Part shown: positions 46,653 through 59,159 of the stretch, piece after piece
Layout of the letters: every line of letters begins with the position of its first letter
Numbering within the stretch: position 1 is the stretch's first letter
From: Mikania micrantha
Lineage: Eukaryota > Streptophyta > Magnoliopsida > Asterales > Asteraceae
DNA: 64,000 bases
NCBI GenBank assembly: GCA_009363875.1
Contig: CM018683.1
Coordinates: forward strand, 48,535,711-48,599,710
Direction of reading: 5' to 3'
Made by a program: the position numbers and the translations under genes
The notes under the pieces: model-generated
Told to the model about the DNA's origin: nothing
Seen by the model: only the letters and a program-made list of their open reading frames with translations
Database searches by the model: none

Positions 46653-46904
46653 GGGGATGGTTCGAATGTTAACTCTTCGTTATTGTGATAAACGAATAAC
46701 TACATCCTATAACTTTAGGTCTCACATTATAGTAAATTTAAAGGTGTGTTTTTTCTTATTTTTTTATTATTGTAAGTGGGCTCTACATTAATTAAAAAAA
46801 GAAGAAACCTAAACCTCTAGATTTACTTAGTGTGGGCCCAAAATTAATAAGTTGTAGTTATTCGGTTAACGCAATAAACATGGGTTAACATTTGATCCTC
46901 TCCC
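46653..46904. mobile_element. Foldback MITE, complete copy of the 14020 family
   Basis: The termini GGGGATGGTTCGAATGTTAAC and GTTAACATTTGATCCTCTCCC form imperfect inverted repeats. Inner arms ACGAATAACTACATC and GTTGTAGTTATTCGG pair as in the 14020 copy. Confidence 0.75.
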
Positions 46905-47100
46905 TATATGTGTGTGTGTGTGTGTGGAGGGTTCAAAAGAAAACTCACTTATTTGGAAAAAAACTAATAAAACTCATACATACATACATACATACATACA
47001 TTATTAACTATTAAAGAAATCTAACAATATTTATAATAATCAAAATATTTAGACAAGAAAAACTTGTTCTAATATTTCAACATAACATTAATAGGTGCCA
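46905..47100. repeat. (TG)n and (CATA)n microsatellites with spacer
   Basis: TG repeats lie at about 46910-46925 and about six CATA units at 46977-47001. Confidence 0.75.
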
Positions 47101-47105
47101 ATGTG

Positions 47106-47285
47106 TTATTGAGTGGTCGGTGTAACTCCAAAAATAGGGTCCTTGTTTCTTCCTACACGACCAACACCCGATATATGCCCATGCCTATTTCCTAAGGTTT
47201 TCTTGATAACAAGAATCTCATCAACGTTTGAATCACTAAAATCTTTTTCTACCATTTCCCTTGCCACACTTTTCATCTTTTTCTA
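47106..47285 (-). pseudogene. Last-exon remnant of a plant transposase (Ptta/En/Spm-like)
   Basis: A minus-strand frame of about 59 codons runs from a good splice acceptor (TTAATGTAG|AAAAAGATG) to a stop at 47106-47108. It contains LGNRHGHISGVGR, like the GHxxGxGR segment at the C-terminus of plant CACTA-type (En/Spm) transposases. The product would belong to an autonomous element whose other exons and ends are not seen here. Family assignment is by motif memory only. Confidence 0.45.
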
Positions 47286-47666
47286 CATTAAACAATTGCA
47301 AGTTGTATTAGAAACTTAAAAAGTTAATTTTATCATACGTGTCGACATGATTTGTGCAAAAAGGAAAATACGTCAATATTGCCTTCACATACAATATTCA
47401 ACGATAATAGCATGTCCATTTTTATGAAAAAAGTTATAGAAACGAGATGTTCTTGATATATCCTACTTATATGAACAACTTTTATTATTGCTATAGGAGT
47501 TATTGCAATAACATTGATTTCTTGTAGTTACTAGTGTTGTTGTCAATTACATGTGTGGGTTTTGGAACGTACTATGTTATATATAACTAACAAGGGTTCT
47601 AATGATTCAACCCCACAAAGGTATCAAAATTTATAGGGGGATTTAAGTTATGGTATATTGTTTTCT
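47286..47666. other. Intergenic, no recognised gene
   Basis: AT-rich; nothing further is supported before element 3. Confidence 0.5.
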
Positions 47667-49902
47667 TGTAATATCCCAAATTCTCTAAAAATACAAGTTA
47701 TTTGAACTTACGAATGCGTAACGGATAATTAACTTGTTAGAAAAATGGACGAAAAATAACAAAGTTAAGGTCTCGAGTTCGTGTACTCATTGTGGATTTC
47801 GAGTACACTGTACTCGAAAAGAGTACTCGAAATTTCCCAGATTTCGAGTACCAATCCTTGCCTATAAATAGTGGTGCCTTGGGAAACATGCTGACCTTTG
47901 GCTGAAAGCACCTTCCCTCTCGAGTACACGAAGTAGGGTTCAAGAACTTCAAGAATCGAGCATTTGATCGACCAAACGGAAGAGGAAACGCACGAGAATC
48001 TACAGGGAGGATCATCTAGCTACAAGTAAGTGGTCTATGTACAAAAGTTAGGATTTTTATACAAAAGTTAGGATTGTTAGTCAAAAGTGAACTTACACAT
48101 AAAGCTCACACCTTTATGCATAAAGTTCGGAACTTCGAGGTTCCAGTGTGTTGGTAACAACCTATGGAAACCTATAACTAGTTTCCCATGGTCCTAGATG
48201 AATTTCTGAAATGTTTTATGGCCGAAAGATGTGTACACGAAATGATGCACAAAAGTAGTACTCGAAACCCCACTCTTCGAGTATGTGGACTTCGAGTACA
48301 CATGTGAATTCGAGTATGCATGAGAATTCGAGTACTCAGGAGTTCGTGTATGTGGATATTTCGTGTACACTAGTATTTCGAGTACATGGGTTTCGTGTAC
48401 ATGAGTATTTCGTGAACTACAAGTGTTTCGAATATTATCCAGTTTCGAGGACTTGTAGTTACGAGGGGGGAACTAGTAGGCTATGAGGACTTAGAATAAA
48501 TTCTAAGTCTAAGAATGTGATGTAATGAAATGTAATGAGACGATGTAACTAATGTAGGTCCTTGAGTCTTAACTAAGGAGTTCGGCTAAGGAAAGCAGGA
48601 GTCTACTATCAGGTGAGTTCCAGATGCCCTGTTTCACTTTAAATGTTTTGGGCTGGCATACATGCTTTCTATTATGTGATAAGGTTATATGTTTATGTTA
48701 TGATGATGCATGTTATGCCATGATTATGTATGCATTATGTATGATGAATTGTGCATGTAATATGCTAAGTAGGATGGACTTATGATGAACATATGATGAA
48801 TGAGTTATGAAGACATAACATGATGCCGACTGTATGATGACATGCTACATGATGATAACTAAGACGATAGTTAGTAGATGCCATGATGATGTCCTAGAGG
48901 GCTAGGATGAGTATATGATATGATGTTAATGATGCTAGCATGCGATGAAATGTTATGATATGATATGTGCCTTTGTTGTTAGGGCAGAATGCTATGATGA
49001 TAAGATGCTAGTATGAAAAGTTTATGAATGCCAGCATATATGATCTGATGATATGATGATAGCACGATATGTATTCATTGCTAGTGGGTTATGATGATAT
49101 GATGAAATGATACTGGCATGACATAATATGTTGAGTCCTATGATATTGGAACAAAGTGATGATGCTATGATGATAAGATACTAACAGGAAATGTTATAAT
49201 GTTACGATGAATACGATGAATGATGATATGATGATACGTTATAGGAAAATGTACGAATGATAGTCAACCACGACTATAACTGGGTATGATAGTCAACCAC
49301 GACTATAACTGGGTATGATAGTCAACCACGACTATAACTGGGTATAATAGTCAACCACGACTATAACTGGGTATGATAGTCAACCACGACTATAACTGGG
49401 TATGATAGTCAACCACGACTATAACTGGGTATGATAGTCAACCACAACTATAACTGGGTATGTTAGTCAACCAAGACTATAACTGGGTATGGAGCCTTGT
49501 GCCGGCATAAGCCCACTGTTCGTAGGGTGACAGTGGAACGTATGATGATGAGGTTAAGGATGTTATGTGCTAAGGTTATCGACTATGTGTATGAAATGAT
49601 GTTTATGTTAAGTATGATTAATGTTGTTTTATGAAAACTAGAACTCACCAGCATAAGCTGACTTGATTTAGCATGTATGTCAGGTTAAAGCTATAATAAG
49701 AGAAGGCATGGAGCTCGTGAATCAACTCAGACGATCCGTTGGTTTTTGGCAATTCGATATGTTTTGATACAGACACGTTATTGAATTATTTTTATCAACT
49801 ATGTTTACATTTCCACTGCTATCTATGAAACTTTTTAGTTTAAGAGTTATGTGTTATGATGAAAACCAACCTCTGCGAGGTGCCCAGTTTCGGGGCCTCA
49901 CA
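47667..49902 (+). repeat. 5' LTR of element 3
   Basis: It is 2236 bp. Degenerate TTCGAGTAC motifs are dense at 47770-47850 and 48255-48450, ATGATGAT-rich sequence fills 48690-49250, and eight 29-bp units lie at 49261-49492. Confidence 0.92.
49261..49492 (+). repeat. 29-bp tandem repeat, eight units
   Basis: Unit TAGTCAACCACGACTATAAC plus TGGGTATGA. Starts are every 29 bp from 49261 to 49464. The last two units carry small changes. Confidence 0.93.
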
Positions 49903-49905
49903 AGT

Positions 49906-49917
49906 TGGTATCAGAGC
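49906..49917 (+). other. Primer binding site of element 3 (initiator Met tRNA)
   Basis: TGGTATCAGAGC lies three bases after the 5' LTR. Confidence 0.92.
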
Positions 49918-50237
49918 CATAGTTTGAGAGATCTTGGCATCCCAAATGCCAAGACTTAAACTGAGAATGGGATTAAATGATGCGGATTGCCAACCACGGA
50001 TGAACGGATGCCACGAGCTGAATGCGTAGGTACGAGTTAAGAAGTAGATGTAAGGATAGAAAGGTAGTTAGATGTCATGTATGTTGAGGAGATGGGATGG
50101 GAAACGTTTAGAGCCTATGAGTTGGGTAAATGGTTAATAACACCTGATGAATGTCATTAACGATTTACAAAGCTTATTTCGTGCTAAACTGATTCCTGTA
50201 CTGACTCATCAATTGTTGCATTATGTAGAAATTTTGG

Positions 50238-53200
50238 ATGGCCAGACAAAGGGGTAGACCACGAAAGAAACCACAGGAAGCTGAGGAGCCACATGTCGAG
50301 ACCTAGAAGCCTGTCAACGAAGAAGAAAACGAGCACAGTGAACCACCGGAAGACGAAGAAGAGTTCACGCTAGAGCCTATCGTGGTAAAGGCTATTTTCG
50401 ATGAAGTCTGCAGAATCATGGATGAGAAAATGCCGGCAATGATTGCTAAGGCATTAAAGGATGCACTGAAGGAAAAGTCGAAAGGAACAAAAGACAGCAC
50501 CAAAGATGACGAGGAAATCGTGATCCTCGAGACAAAGAGTGGTGACTCCAACCGAAGTGTGATGAAAGGCTGCGACTACAAGGCCTTCAAAGGATGCAAT
50601 CCACCATCTTTTGACGGAAGAAAAGATGCTGTGGCCACCTGCCACTGGATTTCTGTGATGGAGGCTGTTATCTCTATCAGTGAGTGCCGAATAGATCAAG
50701 CTGTCAAGTTTGCAGCTCACTCCTTTGTCGAGGAGGCACTTCACTGGTGGAACACCATTAAGCAATCCAAGTCTGCAGCCGATATGGAGAAGATGGTTTG
50801 GGATGATCTCAAGGAACTGGTCACTAACAGTTCTGTCCCAAGAACGAGCTGGATAAAGTAGAACGAGAGTTTCTGGTTCTGAAAGCTGGGAGTATGAATC
50901 AACGACAGTATACATCAAAGTTCAATGAAATGGCAAGACTGGTTCCTCACTTGATTGGTTCTGAGGAACGCAGGGTGAAACTGTATATGGAGGGCTTGCC
51001 TCCAAAGGTGCAGATTCATGTAAAGGCAAATGCTCCTAAGACCTTCGACTCCACTGTTGAACTTAGTGGTATAGTTTGGGATGATGTTATGTCTGCTGAG
51101 CCAGTCAAAGAAGAAACAAAGATGAAAGAGTCCTCTGGGACTAAGAGGGGTCGAACAGACCAACGAAAGTTTTCAAGCAAGAAGTTGAAGCGTGAGGATG
51201 TGAACTGATGTAACAAGTGTGGTAAAGTTCACGTTGGACAGTGCTTGGTGGGCACTAACTTATGTTTTCGATGTGGGAAGACGGGGCATTTTTCCAACAA
51301 CTGCCGGAGTGCCACCAGATGCTACAACTGCAACGGGTTTGGACATCTGTCCAAGGATTGCAGGCAACCACGGGCTGATGCTTCGGGCTCGGGTAAGAAA
51401 GAGGAGAAAGGAAAGGAGAAGCAGAAGGCTAAAGCACGAGCCTTTACGATGACGAAGGATGATAATATCGAGGACCCCGATGTGGTCACATGTACCTTTT
51501 CTATCAACAATATTCCTGCTTCTGTATTGTTTGATTCCGGTGCCAGTATGAGTTTTGTATCTCCTACTTTATGTGATGGGTTATCTGGGAAGGTTAAGAA
51601 GATAGATCGGGTAATTGATGTAGAGACGGCTAATGGTAAGATGACCAGGGTGACTGAGGCTATTGATGATTTTTATGTTGAGAATAGAAGGTCATAGGTT
51701 CCCTGTCCGATTGTTTCTGATAACCTTAGGAGGCTTCGATGTAGTTTTGGGTATGGACTGGTTAGCCAAATATGAGGCTAACATTGTATGTCGACGAAAG
51801 ATGATATGTTTACATGCGATGGATGGGAGTTCCGTAACGGTTTATGGTGATAGAGCGATGTATGCGCCGAAAATCATTTCGATGATCAAGGCTGATGATA
51901 TGATGAGGCGGGGGTATGGTGCCTACTTGGTCTATGTGATTGAGGAACGTAATGATATGAGAACTATTGATGATGTTCCTGTGGTGCTTAACTTCCCCGA
52001 TGTATTCCCTGAGGAATTGCCTGGATTACCACCTGAGCGGGAAATTGAGTTCCAGATCGACTTAGTGCCAGGGGCACAACCCGTTGCCAAAACACCCTAC
52101 CGTTTAGCTCCAACGGAGATGAAGGATGAAGGAAATGATGACCCAGCTACAAGAGCTCCTTGATAAAGGTTTTATACGACCGAGTGTCTCTCCGTGGGGA
52201 GCACTGGTGCTGTTCGTTAAGAAGAAAGATGGAAGTATGCGTATGTGTATCGATTACAGGGAACTGAATAAGTTTACCGTAAAGAACAGGTATCCTCTAC
52301 CTAGAATTGATGACTTGTTCGATCAATTGCAAGTGCAAGCTGGTTCTCAAAGATAGATCTCCGATCCGGTTACCATCAGTTGAAAGTTCGAGAGCAGGAT
52401 ATTCCAAAGACTGCTTTCCGTACGCGTTATGGACATTACGAGTTTCTCGTTATGTCGTTTGGATTGACGAATGCTCCCACAGCATTGATGGATTTTATGA
52501 ACAGAGTATGTCGACCGATGCTGGACCGATCGGTGATAGTGTTTATTGATGATATTTTTATTTGTTCAAAGAACGAGGGAGACATGCTTGCCACATACGT
52601 GAGATATTGGAGATCCTAAGGAAAGAGAAACTTTATGCTAAGTTCTCCAAATGCGCTTTCTGGTTAAGAGAGGTACAGTTTCTGGGTCACGTGGTGAACC
52701 CAGAAGGCATTATGGTAGATCCAGCTAAAGTTGAAAGGATTATGAAATGGAGTCCCCCGAAGTCACCCACGGAAGTACGCAGTTTTCTTGGTTTGGCCGG
52801 TTACTATCGGAGATTTATTCAAGACTTCTCCAAGCTAGCGACGCCGTTGACAAAGCTCACAAGGAAAGATGTAAAGTACGAATGGGGCCCGAACCAAGAA
52901 CAAGCGTTTTCAGTGCTAAAGGAGAAACTTACCCAAGCTCCTGTTCTAGCACTGCCGGATGGAAATGATGATCTTGTTGTGTATGCCGATGCGTCACGCC
53001 AAGGGTTGGGATGCGTACTAATGCAAAGGGGAAGGGTGATAGCTTATGCATCGCGCCAGCTAAAGATTCATGAGGCTAACTACCCGACGCATGATCTTGA
53101 ACTCGCTGCAGTAGTGTTTGCATTGAAAATATGGAGGCACTATTTGTATGGAGTAAGGAGTACCATCTATACCGACCATAAGAGCTTGAAGTACTTCTTC

Positions 53201-54805
53201 GAGCAAAAGGATTTGAATATGAGGCAGAGACGATGGCTTGAGCTCTTAAAGGATTACGATTGTGATATTTTATATGACCCGGGAAAGGCCAATGTGGTAG
53301 CAGATGCTTTGAGTCGTAAGACGGATCATCCTGCCATACGGGTAAAATCGTATAGTTTGGTGATAATGCCAGACTTTCTGAACGAGCTCAAACAGGCGCA
53401 ACAGGAAGGGTGGAAAGAAGAGAACGTGGGTTTTGAACGTGTCTTCAGGCAGGTCAAGAACTTGGAAGACAATGATTACGGTATAAAGATACGATTCGGT
53501 CGTATGTGGGTACCCAGAAATGGGGACATTCGATCGAGGATTTTAGATGAAGTCCACAAATCACGTTATTCGGTGCATCCCGGTGCGACGAAGATGTATC
53601 AAGATCTTCGAAAGGACTATTGGTGGCCGGGTATGAAATTTAACGTGATGCAGTATGTGAACCGGTGCCTTACTTGTGCGCAAGTGAAGGCTGAACATCA
53701 GAAGCCCTACGGATATGTGCAACCTCTTAAGGTACCGGAATGGAAATGGGAACACATCACCATGGATTTCATCACCAAGCTACCGAGAACAACTAAACGA
53801 CATGATACCATTTGGGTGATTGTGGACCGACTGACGAAGAGTGCACACTTTCTTCCTATCAGGGAAACGTATACGTCCGAAAGGTTGTCTGAGTTGTTCG
53901 TGAAAGAGATTGTGACCCGACATGGAGTTCCTGTCTCCATTGTGTCAGATCGGGATACGAGGTTTACTTCCAGATTCTAGAAGCAGTTTCACGATGCTAT
54001 GGGAACGAGACTGAACATCAGTACCGCCTATCACCCTCAAACGGATGGACAGTCGGAAAGGACTATTCAAACGTTGGAGGATATGCTGAGGGCGTGCATT
54101 ATCGATTTTGGAGGTAGCTGGGATGACCACTTGCCATTGGTGGAGTTTTCGTACAACAATAGCTACCACTCTAGCATCGGAATGCCCCCATATGAGGCGT
54201 TGTACAGAAGACGATGTAGAACCCCGGTATGCTGGGGTGAAGTTGGACAGAAAGAAATGGGAAACAAGAATGCAGTGATTGATATGGCAGAAAAGCTACG
54301 GGTGATAAAAGCACGAATGAAAGCTGCACGAGATCGCCAAAAGTCTTACGCTGACAAGCGTCGGAGACCGATCGAGTTTAATGTTGGCGATCGAGTGTTG
54401 ATGAAAGTATCACCATGGAAGGGAATCATTCGATTCAAAAAGAGGGGAAAGTTGAGTCCGAGGTACATCGGACCGTTTCAGATAAAGGCAAGGGTAGGGA
54501 AAGTCACGTATCGACTGGACCTACCAGAGGAGATGAACAGGATTCATCCTACCTTCCATGTGTCACATCTTAGGAAGTGTCTGGCAGACGAGCAAGCACA
54601 TGTTCCTTTGGATGACATTGAGGTAGATGACCGACTGAACTACATTTAAGAACGAGTTGCCATTCTGGATACGAAGGAAAAGCAACTACATAATAAGACG
54701 GTTCGTCAAGTCAAAGTTCAGTGGAAGCATCGGAAGGGTTCAGACACGACCTGGGAAACGGAAGACGAGATGAGGGGGTTATACCCTCATTTGTTTGATG
54801 TGTAA
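50238..54805 (+). pseudogene. gag-pol: Element 3 gag-pol, disabled
   Basis: Homology runs from an ATG at 50238 (start MARQRGRPRKK) through Gag, two CCHC knuckles (about 51209-51363), protease (FDSGAS near 51531), RT, RNase H, integrase and chromodomain to a stop near 54803. I see four in-frame stops: 50304-50306, 51206-51208 (before the first knuckle), 53978-53980 (a Trp codon in integrase) and 54647-54649 (before the chromodomain). I also see five frame changes: near 50827, near 51683, a 7-bp tandem duplication at about 52119-52135, near 52334 and near 52590. The copy cannot make its own polyprotein. It could only have moved using proteins from another copy, unless the lesions came after insertion. 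Confidence 0.92.
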
Positions 54806-54812
54806 ACGAGTC

Positions 54813-54850
54813 AGGTTTCGGGACGAAACCTATTGCAAGAAGGGGAGACT
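54813..54850 (+). other. Hairpin motif and polypurine tract of element 3
   Basis: GTTTCGGGACGAAAC (54815-54829) is a perfect inverted repeat with a short loop. It precedes AAGAAGGGGAGA, which abuts the 3' LTR. Confidence 0.8.
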
Positions 54851-57262
54851 TGTAACATCCCAAATTCTCTAAAAATACAAGTTATTTGAACTTACGAATG
54901 CGTAATGGATAATTAACTTGTTGGAAAAATGGACGAAAAATAACAAAGTTAAGGTCTCGAGTTCGTGTACTCAATAGTGGATTTCGAGTACACTGTACTC
55001 GAAAAGAGTACTCGAAATTTCCCACATTTCGAGTACCAATCCTTGCCTATAAATAGTGGTGCCTTGGGAAACGTGCTGACCTTCGGCTGAAAGCACCTTC
55101 CCTCTCGAGTACACGAAGTAGGGTTCAAGAACTTCAAGAATCGAGCATTTGATCGACCAAACGGAAGAGGAAACGCACGAGAATCTACAGGGAGGATCAT
55201 CTAGCTACAAGTAAGTGGTCTATGTACAAAAGTTAGGATTTTTATACAAAAGTTAGGATTGTTAGTCAAAAGTGAACTTATGCATAAAGCTCACACCTTT
55301 ATGCATAAAGTTTGGAACTTCGAGGTTCCAGTGTGTTGGTAACAACCTATGGAAACCTATAACTAGTTTCCCATGGTCCTAGATGAATTTCTGAAATGTT
55401 TTATGGCCGAAAGATGTGTACACGAAATGATGCACAAAAGTAGTACTCGAAACCCCACTCTTCGAGTATGTGGACTTCGAGTACACATGTGAATTCGAGT
55501 ATGCATGAGAATTCGAGTACTCAGGAGTTCGTGTATGTGGATATTTCGTGTACACTAGTATTTCGAGTACATGGGTTTCATGTACATGAGTATTTCGTGA
55601 ACTACAAGTGTTTCGAATATTATCCAGTTTCGAGGACTTGTAGTTACGAGGGGGGGAACTAGTAGGCTATGAGGACTTAGAATAAATTCTAAGTCTAAGA
55701 ATGTGATGTAATGAAATGTAATGAGATGATGTAACTAATGTAGGTCCTTGAGTCTTAACTAAGGAGTTCGGCTAAGGAAAGCAGGAGTCTACTATCAGGT
55801 GAGTTCTAGATGCCCTGTTTCACTTTAAATGTTTTGGGCTGGCATACATGCTTTCTATTAAGTGATAAGGTTATATGTTTATGTTATGATGATGCATGTT
55901 ATGCCATGATTATGTATGCATTATGTATGATGAATTGTGCATGTAATATGCTAAGTAGGATGGACTTATGATGAACATATGATGAATGAGTTATGAAGAC
56001 ATAACATGATGCCGACTGTATGATGACATGCTACATGATGATAACTAAGACGATAGTTAGTAGATGCCATGATGATGTCCTAGAGGGCTAGGATGAGTAT
56101 ATGATATGATGTTAATGATGCTAGCATGCGATGAAATGTTATGATATGATATGTGCCTTTGTTGTTAGGGCAGAATGCTATGATGATAAGATGCTAGTAT
56201 GAAAAGTTTATGAATGCTAGCATATATGATCTGATGATATGATGATAGCACGATATGTATTCATTGCTAGTGGGTTATGATGATATGATGAAATGATACT
56301 GGCATGACATAATATGTTGAGTCCTATGATATTGGAACAAAGTGATGATGCTATGATGATAAGATACTAACAGGAAATGTTATAATGTTACGATGAATAC
56401 GATGAATGATGATATGATGATACGTTATAGGAAAATGTACGAATGATAGTCAACCACGACTATAACTGGGTATGATAGTCAACCACGACTATAACTGGGT
56501 ATGATAGTCAACCACGACTATAACTGGGTATGATAGTCAACCACGACAATAACTGGGTATGATAGTCAACCACGACTATAACTGGGTATGATAGTCAACC
56601 ACGACTTTAACTGGGTATGATAGTCAACCACGACTATAACTGGGTATGATAGTCAACCACGACTATAACTGGGTATGATAGTCAACCACGACTATAACTG
56701 GGTATGATAGTCAACCACGACTATAACTGGGTATGATAGTCAACCACGACTATAACTGGGTATGATAGTCAACCACGACTATAACTGGGTATGATAGTCA
56801 ACCACGACTATAACTGGGTATGTTAGTCAACCAAGACTATAACTGGGTATGGAGCCTTGTGCCGGCATAAGCCCACTGTTCGTAGGGTGACAGTGGAACG
56901 TATGATGATGAGGTTAAGGATGTTATGTGCTAAGGTTTTGGACTATGTGTATGAAATGATGTTTATGTTAAGTATGATTAATGTTGTTTTATGAAAACTA
57001 GAACTCACCAGCGTAAGCTGACTTGATTTAGCATGTATGTCAGGTTAAAGCTATAATAAGAGAAGGCATGGAGCTCGGGCATCAACTCAGACGATCCGTT
57101 GGTTTTTGGCAATTTGATATGTTTTGATACAGACACGTTATTGAATTCTGTTTATCAACTATGTTTACATTTCCGCTGCTATCTATGAAACTTTTTAGTT
57201 TAAGAGCTATGTGTTATGATGAAAACCAACCTCTGCGAGGTGCCCAATTTCAGGGCCTCACA
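54851..57262 (+). repeat. 3' LTR of element 3
   Basis: It is 2412 bp. It is longer than the 5' LTR by almost exactly six 29-bp units (14 units at 56447-56852). Confidence 0.92.
56447..56852 (+). repeat. 29-bp tandem repeat, fourteen units
   Basis: Same unit as at 49261; starts are every 29 bp from 56447 to 56824. The final unit has the same variant (CCAAGACT) as in the 5' LTR, so the difference is internal expansion or contraction. Confidence 0.93.
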
Positions 57263-57475
57263 TTTCTATATTATTTTTTGATGTTATTTGTTTTTAATTT
57301 TAATATTTTTTTAGTGGAAATCATCTTATGTTGATGTTGGTTGATGAGGTTACTCAATATATCAAAAAACAAAAGATCTTATGGTAATGATTAAAAAAAA
57401 TCTCAATTAACACTTTGAGTCCTTAATAGAGAAGACTACTAGTTTTATTGAAATTGTCAATGAGAGATCTCATTT

Positions 57476-57898
57476 TGTTGGACTAAATATTTAATATATA
57501 TATGGCCCTCATGATTATTTAATTAAATAGATCAATTACTTAAATACTCTTAACAGATAGATAATTATTTGATAAACGAAATTATCCTAATTAGGATTTT
57601 CCTTTGGATGTATATAAATATGAGATTAAAGGCTCATAATAAGAGTTACGCAACATCACAAACGAATTCTCCTCACCTAAGAGAAATTCGAGAACCTCCC
57701 TAGAGCCTCTCATCTTATTCCATCCTCACAATACACCCTAAACGGGAACCGATCGGATTGTCATCTCTCAAGCATCATGTCAGGAATTAACAACGCGTTT
57801 ACTGGATTCACAGGTTTCTTCTAATCTCATCTCATTGACTGATTTTGTATACAAACATGTTCATGTTTAAATCTGAAACAAAGGAATCGAATCCATCA
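57476..57898 (+). mobile_element. Solo LTR, Copia-like, 423 bp
   Basis: It starts TGTTGGACTAAA and ends AATCCATCA. The 5-bp target duplication CATTT is at 57471-57475 and 57899-57903. A TATA box (TATATAAATATG) lies near 57610. No internal region follows. The small ATG frame at 57777 is inside this LTR and is not called as a gene. Confidence 0.75.
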
Positions 57899-57903
57899 CA
57901 TTT

Positions 57904-58640
57904 ATCATTTGACCAGAAAAACAGATGAGCAAGAACATGTGATGGTCTGCAAGGTGAAAACATGAGGATTGTGGACTATTTTGAAGAAAGTGGTCCCTTA
58001 AATGATAATCAAAATGGTTCGTTATATTTTTATAGAGAGGGTTTCTTAAATTATTTAAACCGGTTCACTGTTTTTTGATAGAGATGGTCCTTCGATCACA
58101 TTTTGGAGCACTTAGGGTAACTTTTTTAATTTTCAAGTGCGGATGAGACTAAATTTTCAAGAAGAGTTCTATGCACCTTTAAGGCTATTTAGTAGCATCT
58201 GAATAGATTTGAATAAGTTTGAATCTAAACCATTCAGATTTAGACCGTTTGTTTCGGAATTCTGAACGAAAAAAATATCTGAATTAGGGTCTGAATCATT
58301 TAAATGTGAAACCAAGTCTGAATGAAGAAGAAAATAGGAGAGTTCAGTTATACCCTCATTTCCCTTAAAAAGCTATCTGTTCCATCATTTCCCTTACAAA
58401 CCCTATGTGAAAGTTCTTTTGATGTTTGTGCTAACAGTGAACAAGTTGACATGTGTTTGTGCTATAATTTTCCTAATTTGGTCAGATTATGTTTCTATAA
58501 ATTTATGATTTTGTTAGATATTTAAGTTTACATGTTAATTTGTTTGAATTTAGTTGACATGTGTTTACATGGGTCAGATTATAGTGAGCTCTTTGATTTG
58601 TTTGATTTAAGTTTACTTATGATTAGAAAAACTATGTTTC
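57904..58640. other. Intergenic, no recognised gene
   Basis: A degenerate TCTGAAT/ATTCAGA repeat lies at about 58190-58330, similar to 43380-43515. No coding frame is supported. Confidence 0.45.
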
Positions 58641-58645
58641 CAGTT

Positions 58646-59006
58646 AGAGATGGCAATTTTTACCCATATCAAAGAAAGGGGTTGGTTTGGGTAAACAATT
58701 GTTGTATAAACACTATAACATGAAATGAGTTGAGATGTGTAGCACTTAAATACAATGCGGGTCAAGATGAGTAACCAAAAAACTATGCAAATGCAATGGA
58801 TTCAAACATTTAAGAATGATTAATAACATATTTGATGAGAAAATCACTAAAAATTTTCCAAATGAACTATTTGTTTACTTATAACACATCTTAAGTTAAA
58901 TTAAATTGATGTTTTTTATGAGCAATTCAGTTAGACCCGAACTGATTTTGCTTAAAACCCGTTCTGACCCGTCACCCAACCCGACCTAACCCGTCCATTT
59001 TTCTTG
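58646..59006. repeat. Dispersed repeat, copy 2
   Basis: Similar to 44708-45018 along its length, with an extra GACCCG/ACCCGAC segment at 58930-58995. It ends before a short TATATATAG. Confidence 0.6.
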
Positions 59007-59159
59007 ACATATATATAGAGTATCTCTTGATCAGACATAAAAGATATTTTTGCTACTAACAAAATATGTGTCATTATACTGTTGGTTCTCCTATGTAGAA
59101 TGACTTGAACAATAAGTTTCTTTTCTACCTTTGGGAGAGATAACATTGCATGATAAACT

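Larger units (their letters stand above)
47667..57262 (+). mobile_element. Element 3: decayed Ty3/gypsy chromovirus
   Basis: LTRs 47667-49902 and 54851-57262 start TGTAA(T/C)ATCCC and end GGCCTCACA. The target duplication TTTCT is at 47662-47666 and 57263-57267. A Met-tRNA primer site (49906-49917) and polypurine tract (54838-54850) are present. The gag-pol frame is broken. I see some 25 or more substitutions between the LTRs, so it is older than elements 1 and 2. Confidence 0.94.

Noticed and set aside
49261..49492. CRISPR-like regular repeat
   Set aside because: Head-to-tail 29-bp units with no spacers, inside an LTR of a plant genome.
57777..57816. TATA box plus ATG with a donor-like GT near 57816, like a first exon
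   Set aside because: Falls wholly inside a 423-bp sequence with TG...CA ends and a CATTT target duplication, so it is better explained as a Copia solo LTR.
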